From: Stereocaulon alpinum
Lineage: Eukaryota; Ascomycota; Lecanoromycetes; Lecanorales; Stereocaulaceae
Length of the DNA stretch: 58,594 bases
Direction of reading: 5' to 3'
NCBI GenBank assembly: GCA_018257865.1
Contig: JAEUBA010000130.1
Coordinates: 1-58,594 of the forward strand
The position numbers were made by a program, and so were the translations under genes. Positions within the stretch are counted from its first letter, which is position 1. Each line of letters starts with the position of its first letter. The notes under the pieces were generated by a model that had not been told where the DNA came from, searched no databases, and worked only from the letters and a program-made list of their open reading frames with translations. Of this stretch, positions 34,010 through 45,329 are shown piece after piece.

Positions 34010-35033
34010 TCACTCATCCATCTGCCAAGCATAATCCAGATTCTTAAGATTCTCCCTCCGGTTCCTGACAGCGAACCACTCCCTCTCAAACCCAGTCCCC
34101 CTATCCACCCCATCCCATCTATGTCCCGGCCTAATCCCATACCGATTCGGCGCCGCCGGCCCCTTGTAAAGCGGCTTCCCACTGACACTTTTGCCCGCCT
34201 TCTTCTTCTCTAAGAACGCAGCAGCAGGATCATTCCACCTCTCTCTTTCCTTCAACTCCTCATTCAACTCCACATCATCCGCATACCGCGCCACAGGTAA
34301 GAACTTCGCCTCCTCAAGCTTCTCTTTCCTCTTCTCTTTCTCAGCGCGCTGCACATCTCCTTTCTGTGCCTCCAGCTCCGCTGCAGCCTTTCGAGCCTCC
34401 TCTTCCGCCTTCTTGCGCGCCTCTGCCCGCTTCATCTGCACATTGATGATCCGTCCACTCGCATCTCTATATATCGTCTCCTTCCCCTTCCCGCTATGCT
34501 CGTCCCCATCTTCCAAGAACCGTCGCCGCTCTTCAGCCTTCTTGCGCTCCAGCTGCGCGGTTACTTGGTCCGCCGACTGCAGCCCCGCGTGGGCACCGGA
34601 TTCCATTTTCATGGCGGAGTCATCGATGGTGGGGGCTTCATCGTCAGCGATGGCGAGAGCACGAGATTCGGCTGCTGCGGAGGTGAGGATAGCATCGGCG
34701 GCGGCTTGGTCTGTTGAAGAGGGGGTGGGGGCGCCAACGGTTTGCCAGGCGGACTTTTTGGCTTTGCGAAACTCGGCGCTCGAGGCGTTTACTGTGGTTC
34801 TAGGTTTAGAGGACTGTGAAGATATATAGGAAGAAGGTTCTTTAGTGCGTACTTGTCAGTGGCCCATCGTCGTCAGCATTGACAGTGCCGTTTCGATCCC
34901 AACCTAGGGCATCGTCGTCAGCGATGATGAGTCCGGAATTGGCTCTGTCTTTTCGTTTCCTCTTTTTAGATTTCTTCTCTGGCTTTGAGTCTGCGGTGAG
35001 GTAGTTCTTCGCAAGGTAATCTGCAAGCGACAT
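34010..35033 (-). CDS. bud13: Bud13/Cwc26 pre-mRNA splicing factor
   Basis: Exons 34853-35033 and 34010-34791 (61-nt intron) give 320 residues. The start MSLADYLAKNYLTAD is the conserved Bud13 N-terminus and is followed by a Lys/Arg-rich basic block and an acidic DDD stretch. The C-terminal Bud13 domain has ETIYRDASGRIINVQMKR, a long charged coiled coil, PLYKGPAAPNRYGIRPGHRWDGVDR, GFEREWF and the final LDYAWQMDE. Yeast Bud13 belongs to the RES complex with Snu17 and Pml1, which helps splicing and nuclear pre-mRNA retention. The acceptor at 34791 was chosen because it keeps phase with the donor; a nearer AG would put a stop in frame. Confidence 0.93.
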
Positions 35034-35825
35034 TGTAGTGTAGATGGTGAATTGCGGAGAACAAAGCTCGGACAAAGGTCAATATGTGGAAGGTCTTGGC
35101 GTTCCGTCCGTGGCAAGTCTACGCGGATAGTTTGTGTGCAGGAGAGCACGCGCCTGATTCGCGATGGTAGGCCTTCTCACTTGTTAGTATCGAAGATAGT
35201 GTGCAGAGTACTATGTATTTCCACTTTCCATGGGGACCCATGTACCCGGAATCACCCAGGAGTTCCCTTGAGTACTCAAGCTCGCGCAACGATCACCCAT
35301 ATCGCCTCTGTCCTAGACCCGGGGACTGCATCTTTTCCATGGGCCTGGCACCCAACCACGATTTTCTGCATCTGCTTTACCGGTAGACAGAGTCTTTGTT
35401 TGAGAGCACCTGGCTAACAGGCGCCATACATACATACTAGTCTTAGTCGTAGCCGTCGAGGCCTACCCAAAAGATGAAAGAATTCTCCTTCGTATGATAC
35501 GCACACCTAATTTAGGAGATTGAGAGAGCCTGCAAGAGCAGTGAGATGGCTAATGCTAGGAGACACTTCCCAGACCCCAGAGAGTTTTAGTGAGCCATTA
35601 TTGGACAAAGGAAAGGCACACCGCAGCTCTTGGACGTGAGAATGAGGTTGATTGTCTCCAGTGGATCGATGTCTGGTTCAAGATATTCTAGGTGGAAAGC
35701 GCTGACCAGCCCGTGTGTCCTTGAAGACAAAATTCCAGCATCTAAACACTTATAACATCACGTGTGAATGTTGTAGAGCTGTTCCTATACTGCGATGTGG
35801 TAATGAGGTCGTGTTCGAAGTTATA
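35034..35825. other. Intergenic, no supported gene
   Basis: About 790 bases between the bud13 start and the 3' end of the caspase-like gene, so it holds the bud13 promoter. Frames at 35052-35417 have no domain and are taken as chance. Confidence 0.5.
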
Positions 35826-38159
35826 CTAAAGCCCCTCACCATTGTGGAGCTTATTTAGAACATTGTTAAGAAAGACTTCAGTCGTTTCCCTGTCCGATGC
35901 CTTATCAAAACATCTGTCATCGAGACAATTTTGAACGGCTTCCGCATAGCAGCTTCCAACGTAGAAGCTCAATCGACCAGTAAAGCTCCGAAGTCTCTCA
36001 TACACAAATCTAGCTTGGTCATGGCTAACTGGCTTCGCCTTCATAGTGCTTTTCCAGCTCTCATCGGGGTCGTCCCAAAGGCCTAGGTCTAGAAGAACCA
36101 CACCAAAGGAATATATGTCGTGTCTTAGCTTATGTGCTGAGGTCGTATCAAATTGTCTTTTCGGGTGACGATAGACGCTAAACTCCATGTCCTTGGCATC
36201 CCTCGTAGTCGAAATCTTTCCGGACTCGCGGGAGAAATCGAAGCCGCAGAGATATGGGGTGGTGAAATTGGGCTCGGGAGATGTGGGGGTGGAGAAGAAC
36301 TGTATGTTGCGGCTTGATATCTCTTGATGATGCCAGCCGGCCATGTGCCAATTAAGTAACGCTTTGCTAAGTTGTTTGGCTAAGCTAAGACGTTGTTGAA
36401 GAGGTAGTCTGTACTTTTTACCGCTTTTTAGAGCCCGCCAAAGGGATATAGGTTCTGGTGAGCTTTCATGACGAGGTGGAAGCTCGAATTTGAGTCCGAA
36501 ACGATGTTGTAGGGGTTCGGAGAAATAGCCTAGACAATTCAACGTGAGAAAGTCTGTAGGTGAAGTGGAATCGTTACTTGAGGATGCTTCTTGGAGGACC
36601 TTGGCCAGTCGATCGATTCGAGTCTCGTGAATCGTTCGGAGCTGTCTATCTATATTTTCTGGATATTTCTTATACTCGACAGCATGAATGCCATCATCAG
36701 ATAATATCAAAGGTCCGTCTGATTTCGTGTCTGCTGGTTCAGCTAGTGATGGTGACTTCAGACTGTGAGCAGGCTCTTCATCATTTCGCATTGCGAGGAG
36801 GCGCATATGAAGGATTTGAGAAAGGCCCATCTTCCTTGTTTCGGGATCTTCCATCATTCGCAGGAATGCGCCTTCCTCACTATTATCCGGTCCAAGTAGA
36901 ATGTTCTGCTGCATCTGTGCTTTGAATCTTGTCCACGCTTCTTCCAATTCCTGACTAGCCGTTTCCGCGTTCGATTTGTTCGTGAGAGATGGACGAACTA
37001 CACCAGATCGATAATTGTGTACACTAAGAAGTGCTAATGCTGATTGAGCGAGTTTCTGATACGCATCTAACGTGCGCTGTTTCAAAGAGTCTGAGAGATA
37101 TTGGAACGGAGTTAGAGAAGTCTCAGGAGACGATTTCTGAACGCCCTGTGAGACATATTGATGGGCGGCTCGAATGCATGTCTCGATGTTTTGACATTCC
37201 TGTGAAATCACGTTTGATGGATGAGCTCCGAGCCATTGGATAAGCATGGGCATGGTATCCTCGTCAAGAGTATTTAATTGAAGCCTGAGCTCCATCATAG
37301 TTGACGGATGTTGCTCAATAGCAGGTTGCTTGTTAATGTCGAAGTGGTGAATTTCGATGGATTTCTGGTATGAATTTTCCAAGGGCTGGTATATTGGTTG
37401 ACACTGAAGTTTATTGCCGCTTTCGAGCTCTATCATTATCTTATGTGCCCGCAATACCGGTATAGACATTCCAGCGTCCCCCAGCTGGTTATCTAGGGTA
37501 TGAACAATGGCTTGTGTAAAAGTGGGTTCTTTCACTGGTGTTTGACCGTGGAAGCTGGTAGCAAGCCAAAGCTCAACATTTCCCGGGACGACTGAGGCAT
37601 TTGTCTTCTTTGAGCCGCGTTGTAGCCCCACCATGTTGCAAAGGCAGAGATTGTAGTTTTCCGCTCCCCTCATGGCAGACCCAGCGAAGCAGGCATCTAT
37701 AATCACCAAAATCCTGCCGGGAAAGCGAGAAAGTCGCTTTTGAATTGATTGCCATTCAATAGCTGGCCCTTGACCTATCTTGTCATATCTTTTGCGGCTC
37801 TCAGTCAGTCCAGTCCAATCCTGAGAGTGAAGAGATCGAACTCACGCAACCCAACGTCCTCTCCCACCTTCCTCGCCGTGGCCGCCGTAATAGATAATGA
37901 ACACGGATCGACCATTCTGAAATGCATTCAAATGTTTCCATATTTCCTTCTCAAGCTCTGCTCCGCTATTTTTTTCTGGTATCGCATATTCTTCGACGAG
38001 AGGGTAATGCAGACGAATGAAGAAGTTTGTCAGACGCCTGGTGTCTTCGCGAAAATCATCAATATGATCCCCAGTGCCCCAGTACACGCAAAGTACTCTG
38101 GTCTCTTCGTCGCCGTGCTCTTGAATGAAGCGATTGACATCCTGGGGAGTATAAGCCAT
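35826..38159 (-). CDS. Caspase-like (C14) protease fused to a degenerate kinase domain
   Basis: Exons 37846-38159 and 35826-37788 (57-nt intron, gtgagt donor, ctgac branch site) give 758 residues. The N-terminal 230 residues fit the caspase/metacaspase fold: VFIIYYGGHGEE with candidate catalytic His94 and ILVIIDACFAGSA with Cys138, followed by VELWLATS and FTQAIVHTL. A helical linker of roughly 300 residues follows. The C-terminal part (about 520-750) resembles a protein-kinase C-lobe. It has GWHHQEISSRNIQFF where HRD..N is expected, CGFDFSR in place of DFG, and HDIYSFGVVLLDLGLW. The Asp residues for catalysis are missing, so it is probably a pseudokinase of the type found in fungal HeLo/STAND-associated proteins (the DUF7580-like group is my best guess). 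Protease activity is predicted only. It shares its upstream region with the kinase-ankyrin gene. Confidence 0.88.
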
Positions 38160-38679
38160 CTTTGGTTAACAAGTATGTGTCTAAAATTGGAGACACAACC
38201 CCACTTCAGTATGCTCCATGTCTAAATTCCTAGCATTTGATGATCATCCTTTTACTAGTTCCAATCAAGGCAAAATGCTATTTATGATTGTCCTTGCGAT
38301 TTTGCCTACACCTTGTTCTATTAAGGTTTTGGCCTTCTTTGCCTTCTTTGCCTTCTTTGCTATCTTTGCTATCTTTGCATCCTATGTCCCTATTCTCCTG
38401 TGATTGGAGGTCATCCTGATCTATCCATGCACATTCTATAGCCCCGGCGCTACGCCCCGCCCTTGCGCCCTATAGCTTGTCACTTGCTTATCATTAGGCC
38501 AAATAGACAGGCTGATAAGTCCCCCTAATTTTCTGTTGCCTAGCGTATTCAGCCGACTAAAAAATGAGGCAAGCTCAGTTCCAATGTTGAAGATATGTTG
38601 GGTAGACCTCTCATAACCGTAGATCACGTTTTTCATTCAATCTTGCTTCTCGTTGACTTTCACACTCCTTACGAATTCA
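38160..38679. promoter_or_regulatory. Shared upstream region of caspase-like and kinase-ankyrin genes
   Basis: 520 bases between divergent start codons, with a 9-bp microsatellite (ccttctttg and ctatctttg units) at about 38332-38378. Both genes must be promoted from here, which suggests co-regulation but does not prove it. Frames spanning the microsatellite encode a Phe/Ala repeat and are not taken as genes. Confidence 0.55.
38332..38378. repeat. 9-bp pyrimidine-rich microsatellite
   Basis: Three copies of ccttctttg followed by two of ctatctttg lie head to tail, nearly perfect. Strand-asymmetric pyrimidine tracts of this kind are common in fungal promoters and are prone to length change. Confidence 0.85.
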
Positions 38680-41600
38680 ATGAGTGCATCACATAACGCC
38701 TACAGTTCCGTTCGGCGCTCTTTGCAGCCTTCTTCTGCTGCAAATGAACCCATTAGCGAAGATCACGCCTTACGCCCGAAAGCTTTTAGAGAGTCGCTGG
38801 ATCTGCTTCTGCTACTTCAAGTCCTCTCTTTTCATAAGGCCAAACATCTATCCATAACACTTCTGGAAGGGTTTCATCGAGGGATTGCACTTGGCACAGG
38901 TGCTTCTTTTGATGTGAAAGAGTTCCCATTGCCAACAGATGGCGCGCTCCACAATCTCCGCATTCGTGATATACCTGGAGGTGGCAAGAGAGATTCTCAT
39001 TTCGAAGACATCACAAACGAGAGATGGGCGACGGATACGAAAGGCGCGTACAAAAGCGTGTCATCCAGAATGTATTCCGACTTAGTACGAGAATTAAGAA
39101 TTCTCTGCCATCCTCCGCTGCAAGACTTTGTTGTTCGTCTTGCTGGTTTGGCATGGATCACAGAGCCCATACAGAGAGGCGAAAGCGCTCCCGAAGAGAG
39201 ACCCGTAATTGTTGTGGAAAGAGCTCCACGCGGCTCTCTTCACGATTTTATGCAGTCAAAGGACTGGACATCAAGCCGGGTCTCCTTGAAAGCTAAATTC
39301 AGGATGTGTGTACGTGTACTGAGATGTATTGCCGTTAGTATGCCTAAGCGCCACCTATCGGTGACGGATTTTGTTGACTAACGCAGGCTCTTCATTCCTG
39401 CGGTGTTGTCCACGCCGACATCAAAACTTCTAACGTCCTTGTCTACGCAATTCAGGACTTCTATTCAGAAAATTGGAGGATCAAGCTGTCTGATTTTGGG
39501 AATTCTATTCCAAATATTGATGACAGACTAGTGGCAGATAGGGATTCAATCCACGGCACTCCCCTCTACCAGGCTCCGGAAATCGACCGCCATGGCACAG
39601 AGCCAGTCTTGATTGAAAAGCCTACAGCAATTGACGTATGGTCATGGGGAATGCTTTTATGGGAAGTGATCAATGACGGTAACGCATACAAGGACCGAAG
39701 TGATGCGCTCATACTACCAGAGATGATGCAGAGGCTTCGAGAGAATGGCGAGATTGGAGGCTTGGCTTATGATGTATGCCTGTCAAAGATCAAAAAGAGG
39801 CACGCTGAGGAGCACGGAGGCATACGGCGAGACGTTCTCGAGGCTTTGCAAGACGCTTTGCGAGCCAATCCCCTAGCGAGACCATCCGCGTTGGCTTTAC
39901 TATCCCGGCTGCAGAAATCCTTACCTGATGAAAAGTAAGTTAGCATTCCTAGCAAAAGCTGTTCTGCCAAGGCTAAATGATATCACAGCGTGCGAGAAGC
40001 CTTCAATCACGAGACCATTCCTCCAATTCCTTCTATACCGCCTTTTGATGTAAGTTGTTCGTATCTACGTGTTAGGAGAACTCACTCAATGTATGAAACT
40101 TCAGATTGCCAACCACTATTATGACCTGATTGCGTTCTCAAGTGTGCCAACTCAAGTCTTCCAAGCCCTTGAAGACTGTTCAAACGGGAACGGACCATCT
40201 TGTTCTCATGCTAAATTCCAACTCGGTCTTTGTTGTGTATCCGGGTTCGGCACAAACATTGATCCCTTCAAAGGATTGATGATGATTCATGAAGCTGCGA
40301 CTAATGGATCACGACGTGCCCGTGCAGTTATAGCTCGTTTTCACCGGGCATTTGGCGTACCCATTCCGCACTCATCTAGAGAAACATTCTTCTCATGGCT
40401 CTCTGAGTCAGCGCACTTGGGCTCCCGTATTGCGGTCCGGGACCTGACAAGCCTTTACCCAGAGAGCCTATCTCACGCGAGAGAGTTGCCGAAGCTTCCC
40501 GATGGACGCTGGAGTCGAAAGCTTACTGCCCTATGTGATGTAGTCAAGAAAGGAGGGGAAGCACACATCTCGCCGCAAGATGTATTGATCGGCCCAAATG
40601 GAGATTCAATCCTCCACTGGTGCGCTTTCCTGCCCCCAGACTTGGGTGGCAAGATTGCGATACTTCTGATAAACCATGGATGTTCACCAGCCACTGTGAC
40701 GAGAGCTGAGTGCCCGCTTAGCGACAATTTGGACATGGATTCATACGGCGAAGTCATGCCATCTCGAACGACTCCAATAGACTGGGCAATTATTGACGAC
40801 AACATGGAAGTTCTGAAGGTACTATTACGGGCAAATCAGGACGCATGTAGGGACGCAATCGAGTCTCCTGCTCTCACACCTGCCACATGTGCTGCTCGCT
40901 TCCAAAGGTTTGAGTGTTTGGAGTACATCCTTGAGTCAGGCTACGATGCATCAAAGTACGACGAAAATGGTTGTACGCCAATGTTCCATGCAATCCGCCC
41001 CGACATCTTCACAAGAATTTTTAAATTCTCTGAACCCTCCCACATGAAGTCAATCTCCCAATCCGGGGACCTGCAGCAACCAGAAACTCCCACTTATCCG
41101 CCTGTACTTCAATTGGAGATTGATATTCTGAAGCTGCTCCAAGGGCATGGCTCCTCCTTGAAAACATGCCAACAAGATGATTACAACTACCTCCATCTTG
41201 CTATGGCAGCTAAAGATTCGCGAGTTCTTGAGCACCTCTTGAAAACAGAAGATCTGAGACCATGTATCGACCGAAATGCTAGGGGTGAGTGGAGCCCGCT
41301 AGGTTATGCAGTTGCCTTAGGGAATGAACGCGCGATCGATATGCTTTTAGCCCATGGAGCGAATATCAACCAAGTCAGCTCGCTGCGTGGTTATAATGCG
41401 CTCCATATCTGCGCCATATATGCGAGGCTAAACTCAGCTGAGATAGCTTCAAAGCTGATTGGTCGGTCTCATGAACTTGTCAATTCTCGCAGCCAATCTG
41501 GCTACACCGCGCTACATTTTGCGGCTGTAGCCGGGAGCGTTCCACTAATGAACACAATCGCTGCGCGAGGGGCTCATCTAATGGCTGCATCCAATTTCGT

Positions 41601-42977
41601 CACTCCTCTAGGTTTAGCCATTGCTTACTGGTCAGAGCTCGGAGTAGAAGAGATATGCAACATTCACATGAAGAGAAGGGTACCCTTGGTAGCTGCCTTC
41701 GATATTTGGAGAACGCCGAGTCCATTTCCTGTGTCTCAAGCAATTGGACCATCGACCATGATCTTAGCTCCGGGAAGATACTCAGCCATGGAGATGGTAC
41801 GAGAGCTTCGTGGTCGCTCTGGGCGGGTCGGTTGTTACGATCCCCCTCTAAGTGGAACCGCGGAAAACATCTTAAAGATAGTCCTACGTTATCCTCCCTC
41901 TGGACACCTTCTGGAGTATCTCAAGATCTGGTATTACCAGATAACAGAGCAATACTCCTCTGGAGATTTTCTAAGACGAGGCCGGTCAGCTAAACTATCA
42001 CACATAATGGACTTAATTTTTAGATTTGCGATTGGGTCATTATGGTTTGTGTTGTTTGGGGTTGACGAATTCTATCAGTCTGTTAGGTGGGCAACACGAA
42101 TGGATGATTCAAGAGCAGTAGAAATACTTCTTGCGGAATGCTCACATAGGAACGTCTCCACGGATATCGAAGGTCTGATAATGCACTCCCAGCGCCGTGT
42201 ATACAGGACACCTGTCCAGGAGAGGCAGCATCCTTTAAGGATAGCCAATCTCTTAATGGAGCACCAAAACCATACATTCTCCCAGCTCAAGCTGCAACGG
42301 ACCAATGGCGGAATGCGAGTCCTTTGGAGACCGATTTATCGTCTGTATCTGGACCTTGAACAAACCCAATACGTGCGCCTCAACGATTGGGGCCTCCATG
42401 ATGGATTAGACATTCACAATGGAGGTGATTTCGCAATAGCGGTCCCTGCCCTGAGGATCTCCGCTTACCCTCTTAGCTTTGCCATTCTGTGGGCAATCCT
42501 TGGTCAACTACTCTATCACCTGTCAATATTCATACGCAATGCAGATGAGTCCTTCCCGACCTCCAAATACCTCTGGACTATTTTCCTCACGATCATAGTG
42601 AGTATTGCTGGGGGACATATGATTTTTAGCTGATAGAGTAGTAGCTCCACTTGTGCCTCTTATGGCCGCTTATATATACACTGGCATGCGTGTACTTCGA
42701 AGCATATAGAGGAAAGGGCTATGGTGTATTACACACGATATTCCAGATGACTGTTCTTGCCGTCATTGCAGGATATAGCTGCGTTGGTGCAATCACTCTG
42801 GACCAAACGAGCGGCCATATACTGCCATGTCAATTCGCTGGGCAAACCTACAATCAATCCTCCGAGTCATCGAGTCCAACGGAGGAGCGCCGTTTTTGGT
42901 CAGTGCAAGAGCCTTTAGACCAGTTTTGCCGGAAATGCCAGTGGATGCAAGCATGGCTCTGCCTCATATGTCTGTGA
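38680..42977 (+). CDS. Protein kinase-SEL1-ankyrin-transmembrane protein
   Basis: Exons 38680-39333, 39387-39934, 39989-40049, 40105-42597 and 42645-42977 give about 1362 residues. The kinase domain (about 60-400) has LGTGASFDVKEF (glycine loop), AYKSV (candidate beta-3 Lys), VVHADIKTSNVLV with Asp229, LSDFG with Asp254 and APEIDRHG, so it looks catalytically competent. SEL1-like sequence (AKFQLGLCCVSGFG) lies near residue 460. Ankyrin repeats follow, such as SILHWCAFL, WSPLGYAVALGNERAIDMLL, YNALHICA and YTALHFAAVAG. The C-terminus has several hydrophobic segments (SFAILWAILGQLLYHLSIF, LWTIFLTII, IFQMTVLAVIAGYSCVGAI). This suggests a membrane-anchored receptor-like kinase. The 3' end is unsure: a possible 32-nt intron near 42973 would extend the hydrophobic tail to about 43096. 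A fold-back element lies just downstream. Confidence 0.85.
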
Positions 42978-43360
42978 GTCAAGCAGCTTCTTTGAGCTTT
43001 TCTAGTGGAGCTTTTCTAATCACGTATTCAAGAGTACCTTCACTGGTCGTCTTATTTTTTGATCGCCTGGGACTTCTGATAGGACGTTTCTTGTGACTTG
43101 AACCTTTAGCATATACTCAATGATGTGAGTCATAGTGTGGAGGATGTAATCGTTGTGGATTGACTAGGTGCGAGATGCAGCTATGAAAACCTGGAAACTA
43201 GTCTACCCGAGGTTTACCCGTTGGATTCCGCAGGTGGATTTTACATATGCCAACATGAACCGAGACATGAGATTGTTCCAAAAGTTCCTCTGTATGTCTC
43301 TTTTATCGTCTCGGAGCGGCGCGTCCACTAGACCGTATTCTCTAGCACTCTTACAGTACC
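42978..43360. other. 3' flank of the kinase-ankyrin gene, possible lost exons
   Basis: A second frame at about 43004-43096 is strongly hydrophobic (ITYSRVPSLVVLFFDRLGLL) and could be the true C-terminus after a short intron. A further frame at 43168-43446 (TWKLVYPRFTRWIPQVDF) runs directly into the fold-back element. Together they suggest that the gene once extended further downstream. No complete model could be built. Confidence 0.4.
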
Positions 43361-43665
43361 TATATTTCATAACGACTGGCGAAGGCGCTAAGCGGCGAAA
43401 ATCAGAATTCCGAGGGGGGGGGGTTAGGCAAACTGAGTGGAAATGAGAAATCTACGGAATCAGCGGCCACTCAACGCTGTTATTCTAATTTGAAAAGCTG
43501 AAATAGCTTATAAGTACTTGAATCTACTAGAATAACTACTCTATACGTAGGGAACAGTATTACGTGGCTGCTGTTTTCTCGTTTTTCACCCATTTTGCCT
43601 AATCGAGCCCCCCTTCCAATTCTGATTTTCGCCCTTAGCGCCTCTGCCAGTCGTTATGGAATATA
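43361..43665. mobile_element. MITE-like fold-back element with long inverted arms
   Basis: The two ends are long imperfect inverted repeats of about 90-100 bp. The left arm begins tatatttcataacgactggc at 43361, and the right arm, read on the minus strand, begins agtatattccataacgactg at 43667. Both continue through a shared gcgctaag, gcgaaaatcagaatt, a G-run, ttaggcaaa and gagaaa, then cagcggccac against cagcagccac. The roughly 305-bp element has an AT-rich centre and no coding capacity, as in non-autonomous fold-back or MITE-type elements. I could not find a certain target-site duplication, and the family is unknown. Confidence 0.75.
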
Positions 43666-43735
43666 CTGTATAATGCACCAACATCAACTCATGGATCAGT
43701 GGTCAGATTCCAATTGCCTTTGATCTCAGTCGGAA

Positions 43736-44726
43736 TCAGAATATTCCATTCCCTGCAACAAAAACCACAAGAACAGTCGAGTACCTGATAAGGATTAGCA
43801 AATTCCATGGGCACACCGATAAATTCGGAATTCGAATGCTTACGTTGCACCAGCAATAAACAGCTCTCGAGTATGTGCCCTGGTCATACCCGACATGGAC
43901 AGAACGAATATTGCGGTGGACACAATGATTATCAGAAGCCTCATACTTTGGTTTCTTACTGATGTAATGATCATGATTGGGATGAACAGAAGTGAGATAA
44001 CAATACAAGTTACCAAGGACCGGATCAATCGCCGAATGAACGATCCTTCGGAGACGTGAATTCGTGGGTCTCTGGACAGTCCTCGGGAGGGTGATCGACG
44101 ATGCTAGCCTTGTTATTAGTACACGTGTAGACGCTGACTATGATCCACATCAAAATTGCTATGCGGGACCAAGCCAAAGCCCCTACCTGATATAATATCC
44201 GGCTGAACTTTACGCCAGCTCTTACTACGCAAGTCTCAAAGCATGACCGTGCCTCGTCCGGTTGGCTCCTTATACTCATCAGATCCTCTTCATCGCGTAG
44301 AAATGAAGCCTCCTCATGATTGATACTGCCTGTTCCTTTAACCCAATTGTGAAGGCTTATGATGTCGCGTCGCTGGGCGGTGCCAGCATCAAGAGCCACC
44401 CTAAAACGAGACACGAAATCATCTTGACATTTAGAAATGCTTTTTACGGAGTATCAAAACCTTACCATAATCTTTCAGCACTTTATCCATCATCTTCAGG
44501 ACATTCTTCCTACTCTCATTCCGATCTCGTCGTAGGTTGCCAAGAAAGAGCTTCCTGGACTCCGTATGGTCAATTCTGTTCAGTCTTTCCTCCAACAGCG
44601 AGAGCTGATCTTGTTTCATCAGGAGCAGTCGTGCACGCACGGCCAAGAATCTACGAGATATGGCGAACGTTGGGTGAGCAACAAGGAGCCGAGAGAATCG
44701 TGGATAACCGCGGGGATATTCCTCAA
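43736..44726 (-). CDS. DUF6594 fungal membrane protein, 5' end unresolved
   Basis: Four exons join in phase: 44466-44726, 44187-44422, 43844-44103 and 43736-43784, giving about 268 residues. The N-terminus EEYPRGYPRFSRLL, then FLAVRARLLLMKQDQLSLLEERL, is the signature of DUF6594, a fungal family of unknown function. The C-terminus has three membrane segments (LVTCIVISLLFIPIMII, LLIIIVSTAIFVLS and STVLVVFVAG), also typical. No ATG was found in frame for the first exon. The frame runs upstream only to a TTG, and an acceptor at 44727 implies a small missing exon, so the gene may have a tiny 5' exon or be truncated. It lies between the fold-back element and the RIP block. Confidence 0.75.
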
Positions 44727-45186
44727 CTGTATGAATGATTAGTGCTATTACGATTTCCTGAACCTGAGCTTTTGTCAACGTACTTTGATGTCTGCGCGGT
44801 TTATACGTATGCTGGGGTACTCTTTTGAACAGCTTTCTCTGTATAGTAGTATATCGAGAGCCTATATATTCCCAAGGCTCTGCGATTTGTTAGCTTGACA
44901 TCGATATCATGGCAGTAATGGAGATATCATCTCCTACTCTTGAAACGGCTTGTCCGGGACTGTGTAAATGAGTCTGTAGTGCTATCGTTACTTGGGTCCA
45001 TCGAAGCTTGTTACGACGTGATGAAGTGTGAGGTAGCAAGTCCTCTTTTGATATGGAGCTGCGTAGCTGCTAGGCACGCACGCGCTATCGCAAAGTTTAG
45101 TAGATAGACGAGTGCTGAGTACAATTCTTCAGATTGCTAGTAGAGCTAATAACTAAGGAAGGAAAGGAGAATTATGGCGGACACGG
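44727..45186. other. Intergenic, boundary to AT-rich block
   Basis: About 460 bases upstream of the DUF6594 exons. It should contain that gene's missing first exon and promoter; I could not place them. Composition is still normal here and becomes AT-rich after about 45380. Confidence 0.45.
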
Positions 45187-45329
45187 TATAATAGGCAAAT
45201 GAAAAGCAATGGCAAAGCAACGTTAGGTGGTTGACTTCATTGTGGTATGGGGATGATCTATCTAAGTGATAGAATTCTAGAATTCTAGCTAAGTGCTTAA
45301 AGCTGACTAATCAGCTGTAGGGCTGATAA
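45187..45329. repeat. Direct repeat, left copy (putative LTR)
   Basis: These 143 bases match 55603-55745 base for base apart from about 15 transitions. They share agcaatggcaaagcaacgtt, the palindrome tagaattctagaattcta and gctaagtgct. The spacing (10,416 bp) and a gypsy relic between the copies make a long terminal repeat, or the remaining part of one, the simplest reading. The left copy keeps CpA and TpG at most sites that have become TpA in the right copy, so it has suffered less RIP. Confidence 0.8.

Noticed and set aside
38218..38403. Small frame encoding a Phe/Ala repeat
   Set aside because: It is the translation of a 9-bp promoter microsatellite, not a conserved peptide.
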